NCBI RefSeq assembly: GCF_030704535.1
Contig: NC_081810.1
Coordinates: 4,001,501 to 4,065,500 of the forward strand
Direction of reading: 5' to 3'
DNA length: 64,000 nt
Source of the DNA: Vitis vinifera
Taxonomy: Eukaryota > Streptophyta > Magnoliopsida > Vitales > Vitaceae
Below the pieces are notes generated by a model that was given only the letters and a program-made list of their open reading frames with translations, did no database searches and was not told the DNA's origin. Below, one piece after another: positions 13,860 to 26,440 of this stretch. Both the position numbers and the translations under genes were made by a program. Every line of letters begins with the position of its first letter. Position 1 is the first letter of the stretch.

Positions 13860-14600
13860 TATTTCCTAGGATTTCCATTTCAGTAATCTGGGTTACCATC
13901 ATTCTTAACTTTTATGTTAGATGCGAGTTTCATCCTCCTCGATGTTTCTTCAATTAATTTTTTATTGAGTGGTTTAGTAAGAGGAACAACCAAATTTAAC
14001 CATAACCTAACAAAGTCTAATGTTATTATCTCTGTCTCAAGCAGTTGCCACATAATGGTGTGCCTCGGGTGTATGTGTATATTATTTCTATTAAACATCT
14101 AACTCTTTATCTTCATAAACTGTAATTGCAACTTTACAATTACAATGCATAAACACAACGATGGTGATCTCATCCAAAAGAGAATATCTACCCAAAGGTT
14201 TCTAAACCATTTAAACTCATAATTTTCCTTTTATAAGGTAATAAATTTAGTCTCTGGATCGAGTAATTCAAGTTTGTTTATAAGACTTCTAAGAAATTGC
14301 TTCTCCTCCAATAAATACATACCCATTGTAGATTTCATTTCATTTGAATAAGAAAGTTAGCATCACTATACTCATTAAATATATTAAGAGATCCATTTTA
14401 GCACAAACCATGGTTTATGGTGCTTTTCATGTACTTAAGTACCTTGTGAATAGCCTTTCAGTTGTACTGGCTAGAACTTTGGGGGTATTGATTAAATCTA
14501 TCTAATTTATAAGCAATATTAGGTCTAGTTCAATCACTTAAGTACATAAAGCTACCAATGATCTAAACATGTATTAGTAATAGCCATAAGTTGAGTTGGA
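13860..14600 (-). mobile_element. Ty1/copia RNase H region fossil, opposite orientation
   Basis: Read on the minus strand, this stretch shows the end of copia RT, the RNase H domain (MHCNCKVAIT and RHTIMWQLLE blocks) and the pol C-terminal segment (VPLTKPLNKKLIEET). It is broken in several places and looks ancient. It is oriented against the RT fossil at 12.5 kb, so these are two different insertions or one that was rearranged. Sequence at about 12.7-13.86 kb may be its decayed 3' end and LTR. Confidence 0.8.
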
Positions 14601-16655
14601 AGCTTGATCGATTGAGTCACCATAGACCACTCAAGTCAATTTAACCCCCTCTTGGGTGTAGGATTAGGTTAGAATAACTTGACTTTAGAAAACCCATACA
14701 AATTTGGGCCCTACACATGTAAGCTTAGGTGCCATTTCTTCTTCTCTCCCAACCATATTATTTATTAACCTTCCAAAATCATCCCAACGTATTTGTCAAC
14801 CTTCCAAATATGATTTTAAGATCCAACACTAAGGATTTTTCAAAATCTTTAAATTGGTTATTGGGAAATTTAAGAGAAAATGCAAGACAAAAAAATAGAG
14901 ATAAGAAAATAAAAGAAAAAAAGAATCAAGGAAAAATATAAAGACATAAAGAAGTTGACAAATTATTTCTACACATTTTTAAAATTTGTTTAATTTATTT
15001 TTCATCTTCTATATAAAATTTATGTGATTTGAACGAGTTAATTTGCATTATATTTAACTTTTTTATATTGAGAAAATTAAAATATTAGTTAAAAACTTGT
15101 GTATGTTCAAATTATTCAATATTTGTATAAAAAAAATATAAAAGTGAAATAAATTTAAAAAGACATATAAAATAATTTATTGATTTTTAATCTATATTTT
15201 TTATTTTTGTTTACCTTTTTCTTCGATTTTATTTTCCTTCTTATTTTATTTCCTTTAAATTTTGTAGGAATCAAACATAGAGTTAGTGAATTTCCTTGCT
15301 AAGAAAATACTCTCAAAGCTCGCACCAAGCTATTCTACATGCAACTTAATATCATCTCCACTTGAATTCAACCTTCTCAACTTTGAATTATGTCATAAGA
15401 TTGACTTATGAAAAACTAAAAACCTTTTTTAAAACACAATAAGAACTTCTATGCCTATTTTGTTAATTTTATTTAAAGAACTTACGAAGGAAAATGTTCA
15501 TTCTTACAAAAAAAAAAAATTTATATTTTGACTTATGTAAAAAGTTTTTTAATGATTAATAAAACTTTTATAATACTTATATTGTCTTTCAAAATTTTTT
15601 TACTTTGGTTTCAACTTTAGTTACTAGGCTTACGCCAAAGAGTGGAAACTATCCCAAATCGATCGATATTCAAATTAATACAAAGTTTAAAATTTAAAAT
15701 GCATATGTTTTTTCTCAATAAATTTTTTCTGTATATACTCTCAACAATCTTCTTAGCAACATTTAATCACTCTCAATCTCCATAAGTGCTTAATAAAGCA
15801 GCTTTTCAGCTTTACCCTAATTTAGAATTGATTAAATCTTAATATTCAAGAGTTAAACTCAAACTTCAAGAGAGTCTTACTAATTAATAGTTAAACTCAA
15901 ACTTATTCTCTTACTTGGGCAAATCTTAGAAATATTTTCTAAATTCAAAAACAAATTTTGAGATTTAAAGAAGTTGCTAGATTCTTTGTATACACGTAGC
16001 CTTGTAATATTTATTCACATATATTTATATTCATTACATTTGAATTAATTCTAAGATTAAGATAAATATGATTTCACTATGATTGACAATATTGTTTTAA
16101 AAAAACGCTTTTTGTTTAAAAATCTTTTTGAAGAAGGATTGAGTATCTGATAAAGTTTAGGAAATATTTTTAATAATTTAAAAAATCACTTATGTTCTTG
16201 TATAGCATTTTTATGATTGTATTCAAAACACTATAGAAAAAACATTTTTAATAAAAATACTTCCGAGTATAAATATTATAAAACGAAATTTTACAAGTTT
16301 TATTAAGATTTAAATTTTATAAATTCTTTTTGGCCTTTTGAGACATAGAGAATATCAAAGAAAGGAAAAAAATTAAATAAATATATTCAAATCCTTTTAT
16401 TTAGTTTATTGTAGTAATTATAAAGAAAAAATAAATATAATGAAAATTATATAAAAGTTTATATTTTTTTTTCAAAATTTTTAATAAAATGAAAAAAATT
16501 ATTAAATTAGACATTTTCTTTGAATTTGTTTCTCCACATTTTATTTTCCTTTATCTTCTATGTTGCCCATTTTCCTTTAAAATTAAATCAAAACTTGCTA
16601 GGAAACGAAAGCAGGAGAATATGGATTCTGAAATTGGGTCAGTGAGTCCGGGTTT
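14601..16655. other. AT-rich intergenic spacer upstream of PBG1
   Basis: No gene, RNA or intact element was recognised. The sequence is very AT-rich with many short A/T runs. Short ORFs such as 14729-14941 are low-complexity and have no family resemblance I can see. Confidence 0.6.
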
Positions 16656-16698
16656 GGCCCATATATTGAAGACTTCATAAAAAATAAACTCGGCCCAT
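16656..16698 (+). promoter_or_regulatory. Two site II-like elements (GGCCCAT) in the PBG1 promoter
   Basis: GGCCCAT occurs at 16656-16662 and 16692-16698, about 150-190 bases upstream of the first candidate start codon (16847). Site II (TGGGCC/T, bound by TCP factors) is common in plant housekeeping promoters, including those of ribosomal and proteasome genes (established knowledge). Function here is inferred. Confidence 0.5.
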
Positions 16699-16940
16699 TA
16701 TCTATAAGAACAATAATGAACTCGGTTCCGAGTCGACTCACCAACTCAGTCCACTTTGTAAAAGCAAAAGAGGTTTCTTGAGGGAAGGGAAACAGAAGTC
16801 GAAACCTAGATCCATTTATTCAATCTTCAAATACCCGGAAAGATATATGAACGTGAGTTGCAGGGTCTGATCACAGCTCTCCAATTTTTTAATACGACGT
16901 CGTTTACTGAGCAGCTCTTCCTTTGTTCTCTATGCAGTTG

Positions 16941-19900
16941 ATGGATTCGTCTCATTCCAACCCCATGTCGCTGTGCTCTCAAGCAGACTCCCAGAGGACT
17001 CTGTACGTTCCATTTCTGATCCGTTTGGAAATTTATGGATTTGGGCTCTTCTGATTTTAAAATGTGGTTCTAGGGTTTTGATTGTTTGTGGGAAGATTTT
17101 TATTTTGCTGAGGAAGGTGATGATTTGTTGAGGTTTGGTACAGGTACCCGTATGTTACTGGAACATCTGTGATTGGCGTTAAGTACAAAGATGGAATCCT
17201 TATGGCTGCTGATATGGGAGGTTGGCTGCTAAACCCATAAACGCAACATTGCATTTTTTTTTTGGGGGGGTTATTTTTAATTTAGGTTGTTCTCAATTTT
17301 GAGAAAATGAAGGGAAAACGAAGAAAAACATGACTACGAGTTTTTCTGTTTCTAAACACTCGATTCAGATCAACTGAGCCAATCGTTTTTCTACTGGGTC
17401 TTAAACAATGAAAAATAAAATTATTATTTTCTACTTTCTCTCATTTTCTCTGTTACCAAATGGGTTCTGGCCTTTTGATATATTCTACTGTAAATACATG
17501 GGAAAATTCTATTCAATTTCACTCTGTTTCAAAGTTGATTATGTTCTCCTGTGTAAGTACTTCTGCTTATCCCAAGCTTGCGAGTGTTGAATTGTGGTTG
17601 AGTGGTTTCTAGCATTGTCAATAAGCCCTCTGTTATATATTGGTAGTTCTGATGTTTTTTTTTTTTTTTTTAATACAGACTTGGTTGTGGTGCAGGCATT
17701 GTAATCGCTGTTTGCCTTATGTTTTTGATGAAAAATAGTTTTTTTTTTTTTCCTTTTTTCCTATTAATGCATAAGGTTGTGGTTATAGACATTTCTAGGG
17801 AGTAAGCATTAATATGGCCCCATTAGAAACCAGCTTAACAACTGGTTAAGTTAGTAAACACTATCTCTTTAAATTTGTCTAGGCAAGATGAAATTGATAA
17901 GTTTGATTACAATAATTTATTAGAAAAGTTCCAGCATATAGGCATTGTATATTTGATCTTGTGGTGGAAGAGAGTAAAGCAAATCTGACTTGTTTCTAGA
18001 ACTACTGCGTGTTGGGATTTTGTGCTGAACTTCTTCAATGTCAATTTTGTTTTTGCCTTGGCTCTGAAAGGCTTTGTATTTTTCTCACCCGGAAAAAACT
18101 TGCTCACATTCGATCATAGGGGCACTCCCAAAGGCAGGACTGGCTGCAAGAGAAGTAATTAGAATAGGCCCTGAGAGGCTTTGTATTTTTCTCACCAATT
18201 ACTTTTAAGAGTCTTTAACTGTTTTATTGGGGAGACTAAATGACTAACTTACTATTGCTACATAGAGCGATTAAAATGCGTAGACTAAAATTTTATCTAA
18301 AACCACCTATGACAATTTACAAATAACCACCATGTTGTGGATCAAGATTAGCTTTATCAGGGATTGTATATGTTGACCATAGCATATAACACACTATCCT
18401 CTTGTTCTTCCAGGCTAAATTACCATTGTGGATGCAATGTAGATCATTAGTTATGAGAAATATGTTTCTGTTGAATCGTTTGTACTATTTCTGAAATAAA
18501 ATCAAATCAAAGTTTTGAAAGAACTCTTATATGTGCTGTTTGATTTTTAAGGACACATTAGAAAAGAGATGAAAGCTGAATTTTATTACAGTTACCCCGG
18601 AGGGGCTTTGTGAGGTTCCAGTCAAGTTTCATTTTCCTGTCTCTTCTCACAAATCAGGAGGCACAGCAGGAAACAATAACCAATCTGATAAGATCATCTA
18701 CCTTATGACTTTAAATTGTTAACTCTAGAAAAATGGCATGGCATTTTGTAAGGGAAAATATCTAATTAGGTGGCTTCAATGGAAAACCCTATCTTTTGAT
18801 TTTATATCAAAATAACGTAGTGGCTGATTTGGAGGATGAGATGGCTAAAGATGGAAGATTCTTTGTGAAATCATACTATAAGGTGCTGATCTTGATTCAT
18901 AGAAAATCTTTGCTTGGGAAGTAGATTGGAGAAGTTTCTTACTGTGGACCAGCTTCAGCAAAAGGGAGGATATTTGCCAATTGGTGTTTTTTGTATAAGC
19001 AGGAAGAGGAGTCAGCTAATAATTTAATTATCCAGTGTGAAATATTTGCCAATTGATCATCTTTCATGATTTTCTTTTCTTTTTCTTTTTTTTCTTCCTT
19101 TTTTTGTTTTCCTTAGTTGTATTTGTTAAATGTGTGTTTCTTCAATGATTTTTCGCATAACCTGCCTTAGTGATCACTTCTATCTATTTTTCTGCAAATG
19201 CCTTTGCATAATTGTTGATGTTTCCCTGAATTATTTGTGGTTTAGAATCTTCATAACACTTTCAGATTGTAATACTAACTGGTTCTATGAATCCCAATTC
19301 GTGACAAAGTTGCTTATTTGTTATCCTCACATTACAGGTTCTTATGGGTCTACCCTTCGTTACAAGAGTGTGGAGCGAATGAAGCCTATTGGAAAGCACT
19401 CTCTTCTTGGAGCAAGTGGAGAAATAAGTGATTTCCAGGAGATTTTACATTATCTTGATGAACTTATGTAAGCAGTAGCTTCTTTTACTTGCATGAAAGC
19501 AACAAATAGCTAAACCTTATTCCTTCTTATTACTTTTAGCCTATGCTAATATACAAGCTTCAAGTTAGTTATGATTTCTGGTTTTGGATGTTTTACTATT
19601 GCAGCTTGTATGACAATATGTGGGATGATGGGAACTCTTTGGGGCCTAAGGAGGTGCACAGCTACTTAACTCGGGTGATGTACAATAGGCGCAATAAGTT
19701 CAATCCTCTGTGGAACTCACTTGTCCTTGGTGGTGTGAAAAATGGACAGAAATATCTTGGCACGGTAACCCTGAATTCCCTGACATTCTTTGTTATGATG
19801 CTGTGGCAAGTTATCAGCATTTGGGGGATATGACTTGTATTTATGATTATGAATCTTATCCAGGTTAGTATGATTGGTGTACATTTTGAGGACAATCATG

Positions 19901-21297
19901 TGGCAACTGGATTTGGAAATCACCTTGCACGACCAATTCTTCGTGATGAGTGGCATGAAGACTTGAGTTTTGAAGATGGTGTTAAGTTACTGGAGAAGTG
20001 CATGCGTGTACTTCTGTATCGAGATAGGTCTGCTGTCAACAAGCTTCAGGTGTGGCTCTATCTTTATGTGGTTTGCTTCATGGTTCATGTAGTCCTTGGT
20101 GCCCTTTAATGAGTTGACTAATTAGGTTCTGCAATTATCTGCTTGGAGATTGCTCTCATGAATGACTTCTCAAAGGGATAGTTTGTTTGGCTAAGTTCTT
20201 TTACTTTTGTGTGACTTATCAAACTGCAACCCGTATTTATTTAATAAATGTTTCCCAATGTGTTCATGGTTTTTTGTTAGCCATTTTCATTTGTGAAATT
20301 TTAATTGGATATCAAAGGATGTTCATGGGGGTCAAGAAAACCTTCCAATCATTCTTTGCTTCTTTCTTTACCTACATCGTCTAAAATACCTATCTGGCTT
20401 CTTCTATTTTCAATCACTCTACCATCTTGTTTTTTTCTTTTTGTAATTTTTTGAAAAAAATTTCAGCACTTCCTTCAAAATCTTAAAGGAATTATTTGGT
20501 GAACCCTGTTCCCACCAAGTTTGAACCCTCTCTCTCTTTCCCTCCCACAATTTGTTAAACCACTTGATTTGAAGGCCAATAGATAGTTTAAAATCATCTC
20601 TTTAACCTACATTTTGACCAATCAGCCAAACTTTATTTGGGGGAATCGAGATACATTTTTTTTTGTAGGCAAATTATGGGTATATTTGTGGCTCATGGAT
20701 GTATTTGTGGTGCCTATCAAAAAAGGAGCACTACTCTAGGTCATGACAATTATGGAGTCACATTCTCCCCCTTGCTTCCATGCAAGTAAATATAATATAA
20801 AGGTGGTGCTTATAGATTCTCCAATTTTACTAGGAGTTTGAAGAGATTGACTTATGTTTAGGAATATGTGATTGTTATCTTGTCATGATTGGTGTCAGTT
20901 TAAGTTTTTCATGTTAATCTTAGTTGTTATTGGAGGTTGTTTATTTAAGAGAATGTTGTTGACTTCCTTAGTTTTGTCAAATTCAATGCCCTAGACACTA
21001 AATGTTTGTTGGATTAAAAAGGGTGAAAAAAATTAGATATTTGTATGTCATCATTGTACATGCTCTGCATGGGTGACTTGCTTCTAAATCAGAACAATTG
21101 TTTGCCTTGAAGTGTTGAAACTGAGTTAATATAAACTAAGATAATTGTCTGATATGGTTTTCCTGTAAATCATTCTCTTTCAGATAGCAAAAATAACAGA
21201 AGAAGGTGTAACTATTTCTCAGCCTTACTCCTTGAAGACTTTCTGGGGATTCTCTGCTTTCCAGAATCCAACTGTGGGTGCTGAAGGATCTTGGTAG
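16941..21297 (+). CDS. PBG1: 20S proteasome subunit beta type-4
   Basis: This is a non-catalytic beta subunit (beta-4 in plant nomenclature, beta-7 in yeast) of the 20S core. Six coding exons join in frame to 242 codons plus stop: 16941-17002, 17144-17220, 19338-19467, 19605-19764, 19864-20049 and 21184-21297. The protein reads QRTLYPYVTGTSVIGVKYKD, then GSYGSTLRYKSVERMKPIGK, SLLGASGEISDFQEILHYLD, DNMWDDGNSLGPKEVHSYLT, RRNKFNPLWNSLVLGGVKNG, HVATGFGNHLARPILRDEWH and ends GAEGSW. This follows the Arabidopsis PBG1 sequence I remember along its whole length. The N-terminus is ambiguous. ATGs at 16932 and 16941 are in frame, and a perfect donor (AAC|GTGAGT at 16853) after an ATG at 16847 could splice to an acceptor at 16937, giving a slightly longer start. 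Intron 2 (2.1 kb) holds a LINE scrap. Site II-like elements precede the gene. Confidence 0.97.
18822..19045 (+). mobile_element. LINE (L1-type) fragment with zf-RVT domain, in PBG1 intron 2
   Basis: The plus-strand frame from 18826 reads DLEDEMAKDGRFFVKSYYKV, and later FANWCFLYKQEEESANNLII followed by QCE. This is the zinc-binding zf-RVT region found at the C-terminus of plant L1-like LINE ORF2 proteins. An in-frame stop lies between the two blocks, and the conserved middle part is shortened. No 5' part, poly-A tail or target-site duplication was recognised. It sits in sense orientation in the intron and is a dead fragment. Confidence 0.7.
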
Positions 21298-24200
21298 CTA
21301 GCCAGCTGCATAGCTTCTTAAGATTCAGATCTTCCAGTAACAGATGTCGGTTAAGATACATGAAGCTGCCAAGTATGGGCTAAATTTGAAAGTTGATTTG
21401 TCTTTATGTTTTGGAAGGCAAATGCTATGGTTTGTTGAACTCTCTATGTGTACTGCTAAATAGTTTTGAAGATGGGCTGTTGGATTATTAGAACAAGAGA
21501 TTCCTTGAAATCATTAAACTTTGCTCATCATTATATTTGGCCTTTTTTGTTTGAAATGGTGTTATTCATCAGTTAAATGTAATTTTGGAGGATATTGATT
21601 TCTTTAGTTCAAATCCTCAATCCTCAATCCTCAATCCTTGAATGAAGGATGTTTCTCAGTGAAGCAATGCATAGCTAAAATTGTATCAGGATTGAGGCTG
21701 GTATAGGGGCTTTTAGCTTAAGGGTTTTCGTTCAAGGGTTGAGCAGAAAAGTGGGTTGGATTTAGAATTCTCTCCGATGTCAAGAAAAATATTGTGTGCA
21801 TAATGTTGGTGGTATGGCAAGTACAAGAAATATTTGGTCTGAAAAGAGTGATGTGTGTGCATTTGAATCGCCATCTCTTTCTAAGCCATGCTATAGATGC
21901 TGTATTTGATGATTGAAGGTGAGGATATTTTGCAAAAAATGCTAAGCTACATGAGACTCTGGCCCCTTTCCTAAGCCAAGGTATTGTAAAGGATTTAGGA
22001 GACCCAGCATCAACAGGGAGAGGGACACTGCAGCAGACTGGATGGGTAGGAGTTGGAGCAGAGAGATGCCCCGATAAAATCTCTTGGACCACCTGAGGGA
22101 GGTCACCAGGGCTCTTATCTAGGTGCTGGGAATGGAGGGCAGAAGCAAATCTGGCATGGGCTTATTGGGAACACTAGCATATCATAGGCAACCTTTCTGA
22201 ACTCTTTAACTTCCAAACTCATTGACTGAGAAGGAAAATCATTACAACTCTTCTACATATTGCAATTCTATTGTGAACCCATCTCCTCATAAACGTGCTT
22301 AATATCATTAAGAAAATTCTTGAACATCTTCCAATGGTATCTTATATATATTACAGTACAATGTTTAATAAAGCTTTTCCCATCCTGCTATTCCAGTGGG
22401 CAGTGGGCTAGCCCAGTTTTTTGGAGGACATGCACTGAATAACTCTAGGCATTTACGAGCGCAACCATTGCTGACAGCCTGCTGTACTCCTAGCTCCAGC
22501 TGGCTACCTTTTGCCAGATTTTCTTCTTCAAGTGGGCACCTTGTTATGAAAAAGATATTCATTATTGCTTGAATGTGAAAGTAGCAAGTTCGCCATTTTT
22601 ACTATTGGGTATATTTGATGGCTCCAATTCCATCAAATGGGGAAAAAAAAATCAAATGATTGTATGCTATCCAGATCTTATAAAACGCTCAGAGTCTTGA
22701 TCATTTCTAGCTTGTTCTGCTTGAGATTCAGCCTATTCACAACAAACAAAAATACATACAGATCTTACCTTGAATGAGTCCCGCTAAGAAGTTCAATGCC
22801 TTACTCCTCATCCGAATTTACCAGCATTAGTCAATGAGGCTTCAATAAGCTCGAAGCGTGTGAAGACTCATTTTGGATTTGAGTAGGTTGCAGTGGTAGG
22901 GGCTTGAGAGATCTATCCGAGAAAATAGGAAACCATGGCTTATGGCTTATTGGTCTGCAAGAGATGCTAAAATAGTAGGAGAAGATGTTCCTCAGCCCCA
23001 AAAGTTTTTGCATATTCCATATCTTCAAAAGCTGAACACATGATCAGCCTATCCACAGTCCCAGCTTTACCTGCAAGAGGAGTATACTCTCTTAGCTTTC
23101 CAAGAAAACTGAGAACAAAGAACTTAAAAAGAAACACGACACCTACCTTGAAACTCTACATATATCCTCTGCCCAGCTCCCCAGTTGACTTATTTACACA
23201 TGAAAGGTTTCCTATGCAGGAGAAATGATGCTGGCGCCTAGCCCTCGAATGGACATGGGCGACGGCGTCATCTCTCCTGCGAAGAGAACCTTTCTCTGCA
23301 TCTTTTGGTAGGATCACTGGAATCTTTATCTTGCAGAGGCCATTTATTTATAGATCACATATGCTGCTTCTATCCAGACTGTTTCCAACCAAACAGGCCT
23401 ACAAGGCCCTCAATTATCATTGATCCTCGAGCACACATTATTGAACAGACAGTGTTTTCCCTGCTATTTATGTTCTTTTATGTGGCTACGATTTTGAACC
23501 TCCCAAGAGATGGATCAGTTATGTCCCATATTTTAGGTGATGTCACCCTCCGTACGTCAGTGGCTGCTCCACATATTTGCACTCTTACTTTTCTACAAAA
23601 GAAGGGACATACGAGACAGACAAAAGCAAAAGGGGTGCCTTCGTTCCCTTCATCATTACAATTGCTTATCATGCTTCAGTCTCTATGTTCTCATAACAAA
23701 ATAGACAATATCACTGTTAGTTCACTCCTAAACAGTTAAGCACATGCACTTTTTCTCCACTTTGAGCACCATCTTTTGAATGTGGCACATGGATTGGAAA
23801 GCAAAAAACTGCTTCACTTTGTGCTTACCACTTCTCTTTTTCTTCCAAGGATGGAATTCAGCCGCTATTATTGACTTAAGGCATTTGGTCCAAATCATCA
23901 AATCATCATTTAAGGTGAGAAAAAAAGGAATAGGTTGTGATGCTTTTGTTAGGAGGCTGGTCTTCATCATCCATTATCTCAGCAGTCTTGAGTTTCCACT
24001 TGTAAGCATAGGGATAGACAGCTGAATTATTGCAGACTTTATACTGTTTGCCTACAAATACTGTGGAAATCAGATGGAATGAAATGGGTATTCTCTCAAA
24101 CAGTTTTGTCGTAAAACAAAGAAGGGAAAATGCATAAAACAAGTGAGACTGATGAGAAAGTTCTCTTCTTGTATTCAACAGTCACTTCCATACTGTTCTT

Positions 24201-24612
24201 TCCTGTTCGAATTATGATTCATTTTATTGCCATTGACATGAACAGATGCTTCCATATACTATGGCTTAAAGGGACTAATCCACTCTTTTTTCCTCTTGGA
24301 TCATATGAACTTATCTTTCATCATAATTTGTTAGGCCATATTTATTCATCAATAACCAAATGAACATTGAATTTCTCCACATTCTTTCAACTGAATTTTG
24401 CTCACATGGTCTAATGTTTCTCAATTATTTTTCCAACAATGATGAAGACTTGATCCTTTTGTCCTGTTCTCGCCAATTTGTTCACATTTTCTCATATTGT
24501 GTACCTTCTTCTTGACTTAAAGAGCTTAGTCCTAGTGAGCTTGAACACGCATCTAAAGCGCTCCAAACATCATTTTATAAATGCTCCTAGGCCTTAGCTT
24601 AGATACTAATTA
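21298..24612. other. PBG1 3' end and unassigned intergenic DNA
   Basis: The first 250 bases are probably the PBG1 3' UTR, since they are T-rich with AATAAA-like words missing or weak. Beyond that, open frames at 21718-22092 (minus, 124 codons) and 23305-23739 (plus, 144 codons) have no domain I recognise and no convincing gene context. A short minus-strand frame at 23212-23301 is described as a finding. Confidence 0.5.
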
Positions 24613-25036
24613 TGTGATATCCCACGTCAAATAGGATAGGAAAAAAAGTTTTAACTTTATTAATAAATTTTTTTTTAACATTGTAGATGCATTTTAAGGC
24701 TGTGAAACCTCTTAAGCTTAGAGTAGATAATATCTATTAAATTATGAGTGGGTTGTTATAAATGATATTAAAGTCAATCCTCTACCTAGACCTAGATGTA
24801 GACCTTTGTTTGTTCGACTTTGTAAGGTGTATCTATCTATTTGACCTCATAATCTTTTGAAACACAATGAATTGTGTTTTCATGGAAAGTGATTGTGATA
24901 TCCTACATTAAATAGGGGAAAATTTTCCTACTACATGTACGAGTTCCTTTTAACCTTGTATATGCATTTTAAAGTTGTGAGTACCTTTTGGGTTTAGAAT
25001 AGACAATATCAACATAGTTAGGATCGAGTTCTTATA
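24613..25036 (+). mobile_element. TRIM-like small LTR element fossil
   Basis: Two diverged copies of a sequence of about 145 bases start TGTGATATCC at 24613 and 24894. Each runs through a conserved core (GTAGATGCATTTTAA, then an AGATAATATCTA/AGACAATATCAAC block) to a GTTATAA-type end. After the first copy comes an AATGATATTAAAG stretch that resembles the tRNA-iMet primer-binding site of plant LTR elements. The short inner part of about 130 bases has no coding capacity, which fits a TRIM. It is decayed, and the two ends differ greatly from each other, so it is old. Confidence 0.55.
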
Positions 25037-26287
25037 ATGACTTGAATTCAAATCTCCTAAATCAAATGATCTTGCTATAAATTTTGAGTACTTTTTAGCC
25101 TTTTTGGTGTCTAATATTTGCTGCTTACACCAACCTTCTCTACCAGAAACTGGCAGCCATGCGCATTGTGTTCTTCACTGGTATTTTGAAATATGTTCTT
25201 GTGTTCATATGGTTTGGAATTAGTCCTATTTCTTGGGTGGCATGTGGGGGCTTTTTGCCTGGTCTAGGCTCAGCCCATCAGACCAGAGCTTCCAAGGGAT
25301 AGGACCTTTTTCCAACAGAGACAAAGTTGCTGCTGAAGGCACTTGGGGCCATATTTTCCAAGACAAATGGTTCCCTGCTAGCAGCTTATGGGTAGACCTC
25401 AGTTGTCATCTCAATGAAAACTGTTGCTTATGCATGTATATGATACTAACCTTTTTGAAGAGATTTGATGTGGATAGTAGATAACATATACATCTGGCTT
25501 AAGTTATGCTTGATCACCCAAGATTCTTGTACCGAAGTTCAAATTCTTACTCTCCAATTACTCAATTTCATGGCCCATCACTTTCCTTGAATGAAGTCCA
25601 AATTGTACTTCTTTTTTCCTTCTTCAATAGGCTATGTAAAAGTTATGCAGAAAATCTGGGTAAGATTATGGAAATGCAACTAAATCCCAAGTTGGGGGCT
25701 GGTTCGAATTAGCATTAGAATAGTTGAGTGCTGACCAATCCAGTAGCATTTTTGTGATTCAGATTTTCACTTTCTCCATGATAATCCATTGATTGAACCT
25801 GGGCTCATATCAATACTCACTGCAGGGAATATAGATTTTCAAGTGGTATGGAAAGCAACAGGATATATAAGTTGTGAACCCATCCATTTCATTTTAATAA
25901 ACGTAGTGATGGAGACAGCTTCCTAGTAGGTTCTTTGAACACTGCCCAAAAAGCTTTACTTTATATTCACCAATCCACTATACTATGATTTGGAAGTGTC
26001 AACCCTTATAAATGGCCTTCTGTCCATTCATGTGGAGCCAAGGTGAGTGACCTCTGAATAATGGTTGAGGCTTGAGAGAGTACAAAAATGCGATGCCTCT
26101 GTAGATACTACAAGTTTTTGTTATTCAAAGAGGCTGATGAGGTTACAAACTTGCAACGAATAATTAGCTTACTTTAGCCAAATTAGTGATGACATTGATG
26201 ACATTGACGTTGATAACTCATGATTGTTTCGAATTGCAGAAGGCAGAATGCAGAGGCTTTTGGAATTTGGAAACAAGAAGACCATTG

Positions 26288-26440
26288 GTGTGATGTTGGA
26301 TGAGGAAAAAGTTTTTTGATGCTACATATGCATGAATTCTTAACTTTGTAGATACGTTTTAAAACTGTGAGGGCCTATTAACCCAAAATGAACAATATTT
26401 ACATGGTTGAAGGCGAGACGTTATAAATGATATCAATCTC
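26288..26440 (+). mobile_element. Solo LTR-like fossil of the same TRIM-like family
   Basis: A third relative of the repeat at 24.6-25.0 kb shares the GTAGATACGTTTTAAAACTG core, an AACAATATTTACATGG block and a GTTATAAATGATATC end that mimics the LTR end plus primer-binding site. No partner copy is seen nearby. It is broken and old. Confidence 0.5.

Noticed and set aside
21718-22092. 124-codon minus-strand frame rich in Ser, Pro and Thr
   Set aside because: It has no domain, no splice partners and no leader. I could not link it to any family, so I left it out as a gene.
23305-23739. 144-codon plus-strand frame
   Set aside because: Its composition is not gene-like throughout, it has no recognisable domain, and a partly open frame on the other strand overlaps it.
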